Notes: generated from the letters alone by a model not told the origin. A stretch of 64,000 nucleotides of DNA from Pelotomaculum sp. (GCA_018435055.1 JAHDOA010000020.1:1-64000), one strand, 5' to 3'. Shown: positions 49,390-58,304, counted from the first letter of the stretch. Numbers and translations: made by a program.

Positions 49390-50160
49390 TCAAGCAATTC
49401 GGAATAATCTCCTGCCGTTTTCCGCACACATCTGCGCCAAATTTTCTTTTTCCATTCCCCGTACCCTGGCAATTTCCGCAGCGGTATAAATTATATGCGC
49501 TGGTTCATTCCTCCGTCCCCGGTAGGGCATAGGGGTCAGATAGGGGGCGTCTGTTTCGATCAACAGGCGGTCCGCAGGCGCTCTGGCAGCAACCTCTTTC
49601 AGTTTCGAAGCGTTGGGAAAGGTAACCGGACCGGCGATAGAAAGATAAAATCCCATAGCCAGCAATTCCCTGGCCATTTCCCAACTGCCCGAATAACAAT
49701 GCATAACCCCGCCGGCCGGCCCCAGTTTTTCCTTTCTTAAAATATCCATCATATCTCCATGCGCGTCACGGTCATGAATAATAATGGGTTTTTGCAGTTT
49801 TTTAGCCAGGGCCAACTGCTCCAGAAAGACCTTGCGCTGCACCGGGCGCGGGGAAAGGTCCCGGTAATAATCCAGGCCGATTTCCCCAATCGCCACCACC
49901 TTCGGGCGCCGGGCCAATTCCTGCAGTTCCTCCAGATAGCCGGGACCGGTCCCTGCCGCATCATGGGGGTGAATGCCCACGGAAGCGTAAATTAGATCAT
50001 ACCTTTCAGCCAGGTCTATTGATTGGCGGGACGATGCCAGGTCGAAGCCGATATTTACAATAAGCGTAATCCCGGCCAGGCGGGCGCGCTGGATCATCTC
50101 ATCCCGGTCCGTGTCATATGCCTCGTCGTTCAGGTGGGCGTGCGTGTCAAACAAGTTCAT
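49390..50160 (-). CDS. tatD: TatD-family metal-dependent deoxyribonuclease
   Basis: 256 residues from ATG 50160 (GGAAGGGTG upstream); an in-frame extension to 50193 enters repeat DNA. Metal site: LFDTHAHLNDEAYDTDRDEM, VAIGEIGLDYYRDLSPRPVQ, IIHDRDAHGDMMDIL and LLIETDAPYLTPMPYRGRRN. Probably a 3'-5' DNA/RNA exonuclease. Next to metG as in Bacillus yabD. Confidence 0.95.
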   Translation of the reverse strand: MNLFDTHAHLNDEAYDTDRDEMIQRARLAGITLIVNIGFDLASSRQSIDLAERYDLIYASVGIHPHDAAGTGPGYLEELQELARRPKVVAIGEIGLDYYRDLSPRPVQRKVFLEQLALAKKLQKPIIIHDRDAHGDMMDILRKEKLGPAGGVMHCYSGSWEMARELLAMGFYLSIAGPVTFPNASKLKEVAARAPADRLLIETDAPYLTPMPYRGRRNEPAHIIYTAAEIARVRGMEKENLAQMCAENGRRLFRIA

Positions 50161-50190
50161 AATTACACCCTTCCTTATTTCAATTTTAAA

Positions 50191-50438
50191 CAAATGGACA
50201 GGATTTACAGGATTTAAAAACGATTAACAGGATTTTAAAATAATATATTAATAAATTTAGTAAAACTTCAAACAAAACAAATTCTTTTTTGCCCTTACCG
50301 GGGCAATATCAAATAATAAAACAAATCTGTTTTTATTTAAGAACTTTAATCTTTTAATCTTATTAATCTTGTAAATCCTGTGAAATGTTTTAATTCTTTG
50401 TTTTTAATCCTGTAAATCCTGTTAATCCTGTCAGATTG
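50191..50438. mobile_element. Palindromic ACAGGATT element, copy 3
   Basis: A 248-bp AT-rich stretch bounded by CAAATGGACAGGATTTACAG and the complement of CAATCTGACAGGATTAACAG, with further ACAGGATT units just inside. It fills the gap between tatD and metG, and no gene is visible in it. Confidence 0.78.
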
Positions 50439-50455
50439 TTTTAATGTTTAATGTT

Positions 50456-52000
50456 TTACTTACCTTTAGTATCGATGCGCGGGAATAAGGCGGGGCCGCG
50501 CTTTACTACAGCGCCGGCCGGCAGCCTGCCCCAGGAAAGGGATCCCCAGGCATGCAGTTCAGGCCGTCCGGCGATGCCCAACTGGCTCCAGACCTTGCCA
50601 GGCACGTGGGGCATAAATGGCGACACCATGACAGTGATGAAACGAAGCGATTCGGCAAGATTATACATTACTGTGGCAAGCCGTTCCTTTTTAGCTGGAT
50701 CCCTGGCCAGAGCCCAGGGGGCGGTTTCATCCACATATTTGTTGGCGCGCCCGACCAGGCGCCAGATGGCGGCCAGGGCGCCGGAAATATCGCACTTATC
50801 CATTAACTCTTCAACGATAGCAGGGGTTTGTTCGGCCAGGTCAATCAAATCCTGATCCGGAGTCTCAAACGCTGAAGGCGATTGAACCTGCCCCTTAAAA
50901 TATTTTTCCACCATTGCTATAGAACGGCTGATCAGGTTGCCCAGGTCGTTGGCCAGGTCCTTGTTAATCCTTTCTACCAGGGCGTCCTCACTGTAAGACC
51001 CGTCCGCGCCGAAAGGCATCTCCCTGAGCAGGTAGTAGCGGATAGAGTCAACACCGTACTTGTCAATCAATATCAGCGGGTCCACCACGTTCCCCTTGGA
51101 CTTGGACATTTTACCGCTGTCAAGCAGTATCCAGCCGTGGCCTACCACCTGCCGGGGCAGTTCGATACCCAAAGCCATTAAGAGCATCGGCCAAATGATA
51201 CTGTGAAAACGCACAATATCTTTACCCATCAGGTGCACATCGGCCGGCCAGTATTTTTTAAAAAGGCTGTCGTCCCCGGCGCCGTAACCCAGGGCGGAAA
51301 TATAGTTGGTCAGGGCGTCCACCCAAACGTAAATCACGTGTTTAGTGTTGAACGGCACAGGTATGCCCCAGTTGAATGTCGTCCTGGAGACGCACAGGTC
51401 TTCCAGTCCGCTTTTAATAAAACTAACCATTTCATTGCGCCGTGAGGTGGGCTGGATAAATTCAGGGTGTTCTTCAATATGCCGCAGCAGACGCTGGGCA
51501 TACTTGGACAACCTGAAAAAATAACTTTCCTCCTGGAGCAGTTCCACCGGGCGCCCGCAGTCCGGGCAATTGCCGTCCTCCAGCCTGCTTTCGGCCCAGA
51601 AAGCCTCGCAGGGTGTGCAGTACCATCCCTCATAACTGGCTTTATATATGTCTCCCTGGTCGTACAGCCTCTGAAATACAGCCGCTACCACCTTTTTATG
51701 GCGCTCTTCCGTGGTCCGGATAAAGTCATCGTAATCCACCTCCAACTTGCCCCAGAGGTGTTTAATGCCGGCCACAACCTCGTCCACAAATTCTTGTGGT
51801 GTTTTGCCGCTGGCTTTGGCCGCCCGCTCGATCTTTTGTCCGTGTTCATCGGAACCTGTTAAAAAACGCGTTTCGTACCCGGTCATCTTTTTAAAGCGGG
51901 CTATGGCGTCCGCCGCCACAGTAGTGTATGCGTGCCCGATATGCAGGTTGCTGCTGGGATAATAGATTGGTGTGGTAATGTAGAATGTCCCCTTGCTCAT
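50456..52000 (-). CDS. metG: Methionyl-tRNA synthetase, short form
   Basis: 514 residues. Class I synthetase: HIGH as NLHIGHAYTTVAADAIARF, the zinc knuckle CTPCEAFWAE with CPDCGRPVEL, and KMSKSKGNVVDPL. The anticodon-binding helices follow. The C-terminal EMAP-II-like tRNA-binding domain of the about 650-residue Bacillus enzyme is absent; the protein ends soon after the helical domain. Controlled by the T-box leader at 52025. tatD follows downstream across a palindromic element. Confidence 0.97.
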   Translation of the reverse strand: MSKGTFYITTPIYYPSSNLHIGHAYTTVAADAIARFKKMTGYETRFLTGSDEHGQKIERAAKASGKTPQEFVDEVVAGIKHLWGKLEVDYDDFIRTTEERHKKVVAAVFQRLYDQGDIYKASYEGWYCTPCEAFWAESRLEDGNCPDCGRPVELLQEESYFFRLSKYAQRLLRHIEEHPEFIQPTSRRNEMVSFIKSGLEDLCVSRTTFNWGIPVPFNTKHVIYVWVDALTNYISALGYGAGDDSLFKKYWPADVHLMGKDIVRFHSIIWPMLLMALGIELPRQVVGHGWILLDSGKMSKSKGNVVDPLILIDKYGVDSIRYYLLREMPFGADGSYSEDALVERINKDLANDLGNLISRSIAMVEKYFKGQVQSPSAFETPDQDLIDLAEQTPAIVEELMDKCDISGALAAIWRLVGRANKYVDETAPWALARDPAKKERLATVMYNLAESLRFITVMVSPFMPHVPGKVWSQLGIAGRPELHAWGSLSWGRLPAGAVVKRGPALFPRIDTKGK

Positions 52001-52024
52001 GCTTTACCTTCCTTTCTGTAACCT

Positions 52025-52320
52025 TAATTAAAATAAAAAACCCCACCCCTGTTTTCCGAGGGGCGAAGTTTTAATTTTCGCGGTACCACCCTTTTTACCG
52101 GAACCTTGCGGCGCCGGCCTTAACAGGTACGGGGAAATTTCCCGATACCCAAGCTTAGTTAACGGGGCTAATACCGGCCCTGCTTACTGTTATTCAGCAG
52201 GACAGCTCCGGGGCCATGTTCGGCCGACTTGATCCGGCGGGCTTCCACCTGCTCCCGCTCGCTGTCCGGATACCCTGTCTGGCTTACTCTTCCCTTCATA
52301 GCTTTTCAACCTGTTAAAAA
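52025..52320 (-). promoter_or_regulatory. T-box leader of metG, methionine specifier
   Basis: On the minus strand the conserved T-box AGGGTGGTACCGCG lies at about plus 52078-52094, followed by a terminator (CGCCCCTC ... AGGGGTGGGG then six T, about plus 52030-52067). The 5' half has the stem I features: AGTAAGCC (AG bulge region) near the start, GGACAGCGAGCGG and a specifier-loop segment GAACATGGCCCCGG, whose ATG (plus 52217-52215) is the methionine codon. Uncharged tRNA-Met would stabilise the antiterminator and switch metG on. The 170 bases from 52321 to 52498 hold an AT-rich divergent promoter region. Confidence 0.95.
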
Positions 52321-52498
52321 ATCACTATTTTAGATTCTAGATTAATACGGCGGCCTTGTCAAGGCCGTCAACATTGTAACAAATCAATTGTAGAAATTTA
52401 CAAAAATATCTTGACTCTTAATGGAATTGCTGGTACCATTTACTTGTTAAATTTTTTATATATTTGTCGAAATTTGTTGAAAGGGAGGGATAGATGTT

Positions 52499-52753
52499 AT
52501 GAAATCAACAGGTATTGTCAGAAAGGTAGACGAGCTCGGCAGGGTGGTAATTCCCATTGAACTAAGACGCACACTGGGAATCGACGAAAAAGACGCGCTT
52601 GAGATATACGTTGACGCCGAGAAAATTATCCTGAAAAAGTATGAACCCGCCTGCGTCTTCTGCGGCAATGCTTCCGAAGTACAGCATTATAAAAACAAAT
52701 TGGTTTGCCGCGAATGTGCTATAGCCATGTTTGAAAAAGCCAAAGCAATCTAA
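52499..52753 (+). CDS. abrB: AbrB-family transition-state regulator with C-terminal Cys pairs
   Basis: 84 residues. The DNA-binding half (MKSTGIVRKVDELGRVVIPI, then ELRRTLGIDEKDALEIYVDA) is nearly the same as Bacillus AbrB. The C-terminal half is different: CVFCGNASEVQHYKNKLVCR followed by EC, a CxxC...CxxC pattern that suggests zinc binding, common in clostridial homologues. AbrB represses stationary-phase genes. GGGAGGG precedes the ATG. Divergent from metG, as in Bacillus. Confidence 0.92.
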   Translation: MKSTGIVRKVDELGRVVIPIELRRTLGIDEKDALEIYVDAEKIILKKYEPACVFCGNASEVQHYKNKLVCRECAIAMFEKAKAI

Positions 52754-52771
52754 GATCGACAGATATTTTAC

Positions 52772-52799
52772 TGAGAGATTTAATCTCTCATTTTTTTTT
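52772..52799. terminator. Terminator between abrB and rsmI
   Basis: TGAGAGATT and AATCTCTCA form a stem at 52772-52790 followed by nine T on the plus strand. The rsmI stop lies within the structure, so it probably ends abrB transcripts. Confidence 0.85.
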
Positions 52800-53669
52800 G
52801 ATCTCTTTAGATTTTTTATCCTCCACCACCAGGCGGTAAACATCCCTTTTGGGAAGGCCGCGCTGGCGGGCAACCTCCTGGACGGCCTTTTTCCGTTCCA
52901 TCCCTTCCGCTTCCAGCATGGAAACGTGTACCGCCGCCCCGATATGCCGCCAGGCGATCTCCTGTTCGGGCAGGGTTCCTTCCGGCGACGCCCCGGCCAC
53001 AACCAGGGTGAATTCACCCCTTGGTTCTACTGTATTAAAATGGTCCACTAATTCTTCTAAAGATCCCCTGATTACTTCCTCGTGTAGTTTAGTCAGTTCT
53101 CTTGCCGCAGCAGCCCGGCGGTTACCAAACGCTTTTAACAGTATAGCCAGTGTTTCTTTCATCCGGTGCGGGGCTTCATAAAAGATCATGGTCCACTGCT
53201 GGCGGGATAGCTCTTTCAATTTCTCCGTGCGGGCTTTTTTAGCTGCGGGGAGAAATCCCGCAAAAACATATGTGCCGGCAGGCAGCCCCGAGACCACCAG
53301 GGCGGTAACCGCCGCGCTGGGTCCCGGCGCCGCGATTACCGCACAGCCATTTTTCACAGCCTCAGCCACTAATTCCACCCCGGGATCGGAAACGCCGGGC
53401 ATACCCGCGTCAGATACAAGCGCAATATTCCGGCCCGCTGATAACAGGCTTAAGAGATGTTCAGCCTTTTTTTTACAGTTGTGCTGGTGATAGCTTGTAA
53501 GCGGTGTGTGAATTTGAAAATGGCTTAAGAGTTTACGGGTATGGCGGGTATCCTCCGCAGCGATCAGATCGACTTCCCGCAGTATCCGCAGGACTCTGAG
53601 GGTGATGTCCTCCAGGTTGCCGATGGGCGTCGCGCAGAGATAAAGTGTTCCCTTTGCATCCTCAGTCAA
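52788..53669 (-). CDS. rsmI: 16S rRNA 2'-O-ribose C1402 methyltransferase
   Basis: 293 residues from TTG 53669, with GGGGGTGAG just upstream. The open frame continues to 53816 but crosses a dispersed repeat, so the longer reading is rejected. SAM-dependent tetrapyrrole-methylase fold: LYLCATPIGNLEDITLRVLR, VDLIAAEDTRHTRKLLSHFQ, ISDAGMPGVSDPG-type LVSDAGMPGVSDPGVEL and EAPHRMKETLAIL. Last gene of the tmk-holB-ricT-yabA run. Confidence 0.95.
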   Translation of the reverse strand: MTEDAKGTLYLCATPIGNLEDITLRVLRILREVDLIAAEDTRHTRKLLSHFQIHTPLTSYHQHNCKKKAEHLLSLLSAGRNIALVSDAGMPGVSDPGVELVAEAVKNGCAVIAAPGPSAAVTALVVSGLPAGTYVFAGFLPAAKKARTEKLKELSRQQWTMIFYEAPHRMKETLAILLKAFGNRRAAAARELTKLHEEVIRGSLEELVDHFNTVEPRGEFTLVVAGASPEGTLPEQEIAWRHIGAAVHVSMLEAEGMERKKAVQEVARQRGLPKRDVYRLVVEDKKSKEIKKK

Positions 53670-53740
53670 AAGTTTTGTCTCACCCCCATTTGTCAAAGTA
53701 CCGGCCCTAACAATCATTTCCGTAACACACCCCAGCCATC

Positions 53741-53806
53741 CCGATCGGGGACATACCTCGACCCTAAAAGAATACCCGTCAGAGAGGTGTGTCCCCATTC
53801 CGCTGT
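53741..53806. repeat. Dispersed GGGGACA hairpin repeat, copy 4
   Basis: Opens CGATCGGGGACATACCTCG and closes AGAGAGGTGTGTCCCCATTC, then CGCTGTC. It lies in the 5' region of rsmI. Confidence 0.85.
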
Positions 53807-53865
53807 CTGGCGCCACGCAACGATACCATGTTGCAGTAATATTGAAGTGTCCCCATTCCTATGCA

Positions 53866-53913
53866 GAGCGGGCTGCAGCCCGCCAAAAACGTGCGGCTGA
53901 AGCCGCGCCTACA
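53866..53913. repeat. CGGCTTCAGCCG-type palindrome pair
   Basis: AGCGGGCTGCAGCCCGCC is followed by GTGCGGCTGAAGCCGCGCC. It is the inverted arrangement of the pair at 22129 and ends a few bases before the yabA stop. A GTGTCCCCATTCCTA fragment just upstream repeats the end of the GGGGACA unit. Confidence 0.75.
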
Positions 53914-53917
53914 TTAC

Positions 53918-54259
53918 TCACGCTTCGTAACCCGCCTTTACCGCGGGCTCCTGTTCCTTTCTTAGAAAGGCCATGCAGAAAAGACAGTCGCCGGCCCTCT
54001 TCCGACCAAAATAAATGTTGCAGATATGGAATCCATGGTCGTACAGCCCCAGCAGGTTGAAAAACCCTTTTTGCAAGTCAGTCGTCCCGCCACCGGTTTC
54101 TTCACCCAACTCTGCGCGGTAAATGGCGGCAAGCTCTTTCCGCAGACGTACGTTCTCTTCCTCCATTTCCCGCGCTTTATTTTTTAGTTCCTGCACCTCT
54201 GCCAGCAGAGCGTGCAGCTTCATTTCCATTTCCTTTGTGACCTTATATAAATACTGCAT
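53918..54259 (-). CDS. yabA: YabA, replication initiation control protein
   Basis: 113 residues from ATG 54259; AGGAG lies about eight bases upstream and the ATG shares its A with the ricT stop codon (TAATG). YabA limits re-initiation by binding DnaA and DnaN. Seen: N-terminal coiled coil (HALLAEVQELKNKAREMEEE) and C-terminal zinc domain GFHICNIYFGRKRAGDCLFC. Position after ricT matches Bacillus. Confidence 0.94.
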   Translation of the reverse strand: MQYLYKVTKEMEMKLHALLAEVQELKNKAREMEEENVRLRKELAAIYRAELGEETGGGTTDLQKGFFNLLGLYDHGFHICNIYFGRKRAGDCLFCMAFLRKEQEPAVKAGYEA

Positions 54260-55131
54260 TAAACAATCTCCTCGCCTGCCTGGGCGGGGCAACCCTTTTT
54301 ACAGCAACCCCGGCTTTTAGTCTTGTTCTCCTTTAATATTATATCCACACACTGGTATTCTTTGATAATTTTACTTGCTTTTAATTCAACACCCACAGTA
54401 TTCTTGAATATATTAGTCCCTACTACCTTGCCCTCACCGTCAGGCGTATCGACTATGCTGCCGTTATCCGGAAAGTCTTCCCTGGCCTGTTCATAAGATT
54501 CGTTTTCATATTTAAGACAGCACATCAGCCTGCCGCAAATTCCTGATATTTTGGTGGGATTCAATGACAGGTTCTGCTCTTTGGCCATTCTGATGGAAAC
54601 TGACGCAAAATCCGAAAGCCACATCGAACAGCAAAGTTCCCTGCCGCAGCAACCCAGTCCGCCGATCATTTTGGCTTCATCGCGCACACCGATTTGCCGC
54701 AGTTCGATACGGGTCCTAAAAACAGCGGCCAGGTCCTTGACTAGTTCCCGGAAGTCAATCCGCCCGTCTGCTGTAAAGTAAAATATTATTTTATTGCCGT
54801 CAAAGGTTTCTTCCACACCCACAAGCTTCATCGGCAGGTTGTGCGCCGCTATTTTTTCCAACCCTGTCTGAAAAGCGCTTTTTTCTTTTTCTTTATTGGC
54901 TGCCAGTTGCTTCATGTCCTGTTCGGTAGCTTTTCTGATTACCTTTTTCAGCGGCGCGACAATTTCGCTCTCTTCCACTTCCAGTGGATCTACTGCCACA
55001 AGTCCGAATTCCACTCCCCTGGCTGTTTCTACAATAGCGCCATCTTCTTTGGCAAGTGAAATGTCTTCCGGATCAAAGAAATAAATTTTGCCCGCTTTTT
55101 TAAATCGAATCCCTACAACTTTTATCCCCAA
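54259..55131 (-). CDS. ricT: RicT (YaaT), PSP1-domain regulator
   Basis: 290 residues. In Bacillus the RicA/F/T complex carries 4Fe-4S clusters and helps RNase Y processing, affecting sporulation and competence. Seen: PSP1 core with VRFKKAGKIYFFDPEDI-like IRFKKAGKIYFFDPEDISLA, TRIELRQIGVRDEAKMIGGL, and the Cys cluster CGRELCCSMW plus CGRLMCCLKYE. The C-terminal tail has extra Cys (SRGCCKKGCPA). Overlaps yabA by one base. Confidence 0.95.
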   Translation of the reverse strand: MGIKVVGIRFKKAGKIYFFDPEDISLAKEDGAIVETARGVEFGLVAVDPLEVEESEIVAPLKKVIRKATEQDMKQLAANKEKEKSAFQTGLEKIAAHNLPMKLVGVEETFDGNKIIFYFTADGRIDFRELVKDLAAVFRTRIELRQIGVRDEAKMIGGLGCCGRELCCSMWLSDFASVSIRMAKEQNLSLNPTKISGICGRLMCCLKYENESYEQAREDFPDNGSIVDTPDGEGKVVGTNIFKNTVGVELKASKIIKEYQCVDIILKENKTKSRGCCKKGCPAQAGEEIV

Positions 55132-55157
55132 TTAAATACCTCCCCGGTATCTCTTTG

Positions 55158-56156
55158 TTAATATTGTTGGCCGGAGCCGCCGCACAGCCGCAGAAACAGC
55201 GTCTCCAGGGCCAGTCTTGTGTTGGCGTTAACCTCTATTTTTCTTTTTGTTGCGGCGATTTCCTCTATTATAGCCAAAATGCGGTCAGTATCATATCGCG
55301 CCGCTTCCATTTTTATCATGTCCACCCGATCGGTGTTGAATAAACCGCCCGTCTCCCCTGTTTCCCGCCATAGCATTAGATCACGGTACCAGCAGGCCAG
55401 CGTATCAAGCGTAAAAAACGCCTTTTGTTTGCTCTCAGAGACTTTATCCGCCATTTCCACAGCGTCAAGCGGACCGCCGTGCCAGAGTAGCCCGGACAAG
55501 GCGTTTACCCCGTCCCTGTCAGCCATAAGCGAGCCGGAGGCATAAGACAGCGCCCTGCCCATACTGCCGCCTGACAGCGCAGCATATAAACGCGCCTCCT
55601 CCTCCGGCATCCCTTTCAGGTTAACAAGTCCCCGGATCAGGTCCGGCATTGACATAGCTTTAAAATATATTGCCTGGCAGCGGGATAGTATTGTCGGCAG
55701 CAGGATTTGGGGCCGCGCTGAAAGTAAAATAAAAACCGTGTCCAGGGGAGGCTCCTCCAGTGTTTTGAGTATACAGTTGGCGGCCTCCGCGGTCATTAAC
55801 TCCGCCTGGCGGATGAGAAAAACCTTGCGCCCGCCCTGGTAAGAACAGTAAGGAACCCGGCGCTGTATTTCTCTTACCTGTTCAATTTTAATGGATGAAC
55901 CAGCCGGCTCTACCAGGCAAAAATCGGGGTGGGCGCCGCTACTGAACAGGCGGCATTCGCGGCAAACTCCACAGGCGTCCCCATCTTCGGAAAGAGAACA
56001 AAGCAGGGCCCTGGCAAAAGACATAGCGGTTGTTTCCTTGCCCACTCCCTCGGGTCCGGCAAAAAGATAAGCGTGCGCCACCCGCCCGCTGGAAACCGCT
56101 TTTTTTAATATTTTGACTGACTGCCTATGCCCTACTATTTCCTGTAATAATTTCAT
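55158..56156 (-). CDS. holB: DNA polymerase III delta' subunit
   Basis: 332 residues. Clamp-loader subunit. Seen: AYLFAGPEGVGKETTAMSFA (modified Walker A), the zinc module CGVCRECRLFSSGAHPDF and CILKTLEEPPLDTVFILLSA (SRC-type sensor region LPTILSRCQ). The start overlaps the end of tmk by 32 bases, indicating translational coupling. Confidence 0.94.
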   Translation of the reverse strand: MKLLQEIVGHRQSVKILKKAVSSGRVAHAYLFAGPEGVGKETTAMSFARALLCSLSEDGDACGVCRECRLFSSGAHPDFCLVEPAGSSIKIEQVREIQRRVPYCSYQGGRKVFLIRQAELMTAEAANCILKTLEEPPLDTVFILLSARPQILLPTILSRCQAIYFKAMSMPDLIRGLVNLKGMPEEEARLYAALSGGSMGRALSYASGSLMADRDGVNALSGLLWHGGPLDAVEMADKVSESKQKAFFTLDTLACWYRDLMLWRETGETGGLFNTDRVDMIKMEAARYDTDRILAIIEEIAATKRKIEVNANTRLALETLFLRLCGGSGQQY

Positions 56157-56775
56157 GTAGAACTCCCTCTGCCGCCGTCATGACATCTTTATGCACCTGT
56201 TCTACCGGCCTGTTGGCGTCAATTACGCTGTAACGGCCGGCGTCACGCCCGGCCAGGGCCAGGTATCCCGCCCCGACCTTTACGTAAAAAGCCCTTGTTT
56301 CACGTTCTATCCGGTCTATAGGCCGGCCGGACTTGTTAATCCTGTCCATGCCGTCTTCAGCACAAAATTCAAGGATAATGGTCATATCCGGAACCAGCCC
56401 GTCAGTAGCCGGCTCGTTAATCCTTTCCAGCAAACTGATATCTATACCGCGACCAAATCCCTGATAGGCCAGACTGGAATCCAGGAAACGATCGCAAAGC
56501 ACGATTGTGCCCGCCGCCAGAGCCGGCACGATTACCTGGGTTACATGCTGCGCCCTGGCCGCGGCGTAAAGAAGGGCCTCAGCCCGGGGAACCAGATCGC
56601 TGTAGGCTGGGTTTAACAAAATTTCTCTGATTGCTTCTCCGACCCGGGTACCGCCGGGTTCCCTTGTATACAATACCGGCAGTCCCCTCCCCTTCAGCTT
56701 ATCGCCAAGAAGTTTCAGCTGGGTGGTCTTGCCTGAGCCGTCTATTCCTTCAAAAACTATGAATTTACCTTTCAT
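56125..56775 (-). CDS. tmk: Thymidylate kinase
   Basis: 216 residues. Phosphorylates dTMP. Seen: KFIVFEGIDGSGKTTQLKLL (P-loop), YTREPGGTRVGEAIREILL (DR/EPGGT motif) and CDRFLDSSLAYQGFGRGIDI. Overlaps holB. yaaO lies 80 bases upstream on the same strand. Confidence 0.97.
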   Translation of the reverse strand: MKGKFIVFEGIDGSGKTTQLKLLGDKLKGRGLPVLYTREPGGTRVGEAIREILLNPAYSDLVPRAEALLYAAARAQHVTQVIVPALAAGTIVLCDRFLDSSLAYQGFGRGIDISLLERINEPATDGLVPDMTIILEFCAEDGMDRINKSGRPIDRIERETRAFYVKVGAGYLALAGRDAGRYSVIDANRPVEQVHKDVMTAAEGVLHEIITGNSRA

Positions 56776-56855
56776 TTATAAACCCTTTCCTCAATGCGGG
56801 CTCAACACCGCAGGAACCCTGTCTGCAACCTATGCTGACATACAGCTCTATACTG

Positions 56856-58304
56856 CTATTCTATCACAATTTTAATCGTTTTTAATGTGGGATCGGACGG
56901 CCCCTGGCAGGGAAGTCCCAGCCTGCTTACATCTAGCAGGTATTCATATATTTCATCAGTTATTTCTTCGCCCGGGTGCAGCACAGGTATGCCGGGCGGG
57001 TAAACCGCAATAAATTCTGCGCTGATTTTCCCCCTGGCTCCCGCCAGAGGCGCCTTTCTTGAGCGGGCAAACCACGCGTCACGAGGCTTCATGACCTTTT
57101 TATATAATGACGGCGCCGCGGGCTGCGGCGGCAAGGCATGCAGTTTATTCCTGGCGGCAATGTCCCGCAGCGCTTCCACCAGCCTGTCACAGTCTTCTGC
57201 GGTGGCGCCTGTGGATATAAAAGCCACTATATTATAGAAGTCCGCCATTTCAACAAAAACCTTGTAACGCGCAACCAGTAACTCGCTGACCTGGTAGCCG
57301 GTCAGCCCCAGGTTCCGCACTGAAATTACCAGTTTTGTGGAATCCAGTCTGCAGTTCCCCCCGGGCAGGCAGGCAGCGGTTAAAATACGCAAATCCCTGC
57401 ATCCGGCCAGCCGGTCCCGCACACTGCGCGCCAGGCAGAGCGCCCTCTCCATAAGGTCGCCGCCCTGCCGGGACAGCCGGCGCCTGGCCAGATCCAGCGA
57501 AGCCATCAGGAGATAAGAAGGACTGGTAGTCTGCAGCAGGCGCAGGGCTGCGGCGACGGCGCCGCTATCCACGAGATCGCCCCGCAGGTGCAACATGGCG
57601 CTCTGCCCCAGTGAACCGCCCAGTTTATGTGTGCTCTGGACAGCCGCGTCAGCGCCGGCGTCCATGGCGTCCCGCGGCAGATCCCGGTGAAAACGCAGGT
57701 GCGCGCCATGCGCTTCGTCTACCAGCACTGGCATGCCCGCCTCATGGGCGGCCTGGACCATACCGTCCAGATCAGCCGCAACCCCGTAATAGTTAGGCCG
57801 CACCGTCAGCACCGCCGCAGCGCCCGGGTCTCCAGCCAGCGCCTGACGGATAACCGCAGGTGTTACACCACATTCAATTTCGAAATCAGGGATAATATCC
57901 GGTAAAACATAAACCGGATCCGCGCCGGAGAGGACCAGTCCTCCCAGCGCCGAACGGTGAGCGTTTCTGGTTACAAGCACTTTCCTCTGGCGCACCAGCG
58001 CGGTAATCAGGGCATGGATACCCGCTGTTGTACCGTTAACAAGGAAAAAGCTCCGGTCGGAACCATAAATTTTTGCCGCCAGGTCCTGGGCGGCGGCTAT
58101 AGGTCCGGCGGGGTTGTGCAGGTCATCAAGCCCCGGCAATTCAGTCAGGTCCAAAGCGCACAAGGCTTGTCCCGCCTGCCCGGCTAATTCCGGCGGCAGT
58201 CCCCGGCCCTGTCCGTGGCCGGGGATATGAAAACCGGCCGGGTTTTGCCGGGCGTGTTTTATTAGAGCGGCAAAAAGCGGGGCGCCGCGCTGGTCGTTAA
58301 GCAA
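56856..58304 (-). CDS. Orn/Lys/Arg decarboxylase-fold PLP enzyme (YaaO-type)
   Basis: 482 residues. Fold type I PLP enzyme of the group that includes arginine and lysine decarboxylases. Seen: GFHIPGHGQGRGLPPEL, NGTTAGIHALITALV, VLVDEAHGAHLRFH (PLP ring Asp) and the Schiff-base lysine in AVQSTHKLGGSLGQSAML. C-terminal domain with AEFIAVYPPGIPVLHPGEEI. Substrate unknown. In Bacillus yaaO sits upstream of tmk, as here. Start TTG 58304 with GGGGG upstream. Confidence 0.92.
   Translation of the reverse strand: MLNDQRGAPLFAALIKHARQNPAGFHIPGHGQGRGLPPELAGQAGQALCALDLTELPGLDDLHNPAGPIAAAQDLAAKIYGSDRSFFLVNGTTAGIHALITALVRQRKVLVTRNAHRSALGGLVLSGADPVYVLPDIIPDFEIECGVTPAVIRQALAGDPGAAAVLTVRPNYYGVAADLDGMVQAAHEAGMPVLVDEAHGAHLRFHRDLPRDAMDAGADAAVQSTHKLGGSLGQSAMLHLRGDLVDSGAVAAALRLLQTTSPSYLLMASLDLARRRLSRQGGDLMERALCLARSVRDRLAGCRDLRILTAACLPGGNCRLDSTKLVISVRNLGLTGYQVSELLVARYKVFVEMADFYNIVAFISTGATAEDCDRLVEALRDIAARNKLHALPPQPAAPSLYKKVMKPRDAWFARSRKAPLAGARGKISAEFIAVYPPGIPVLHPGEEITDEIYEYLLDVSRLGLPCQGPSDPTLKTIKIVIE

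Noticed and set aside
53670-53816. N-terminal extension of RsmI by 49 residues
   Set aside because: It crosses the GGGGACA dispersed repeat; a TTG start with a good site lies after the repeat and fits the family's N-terminus.
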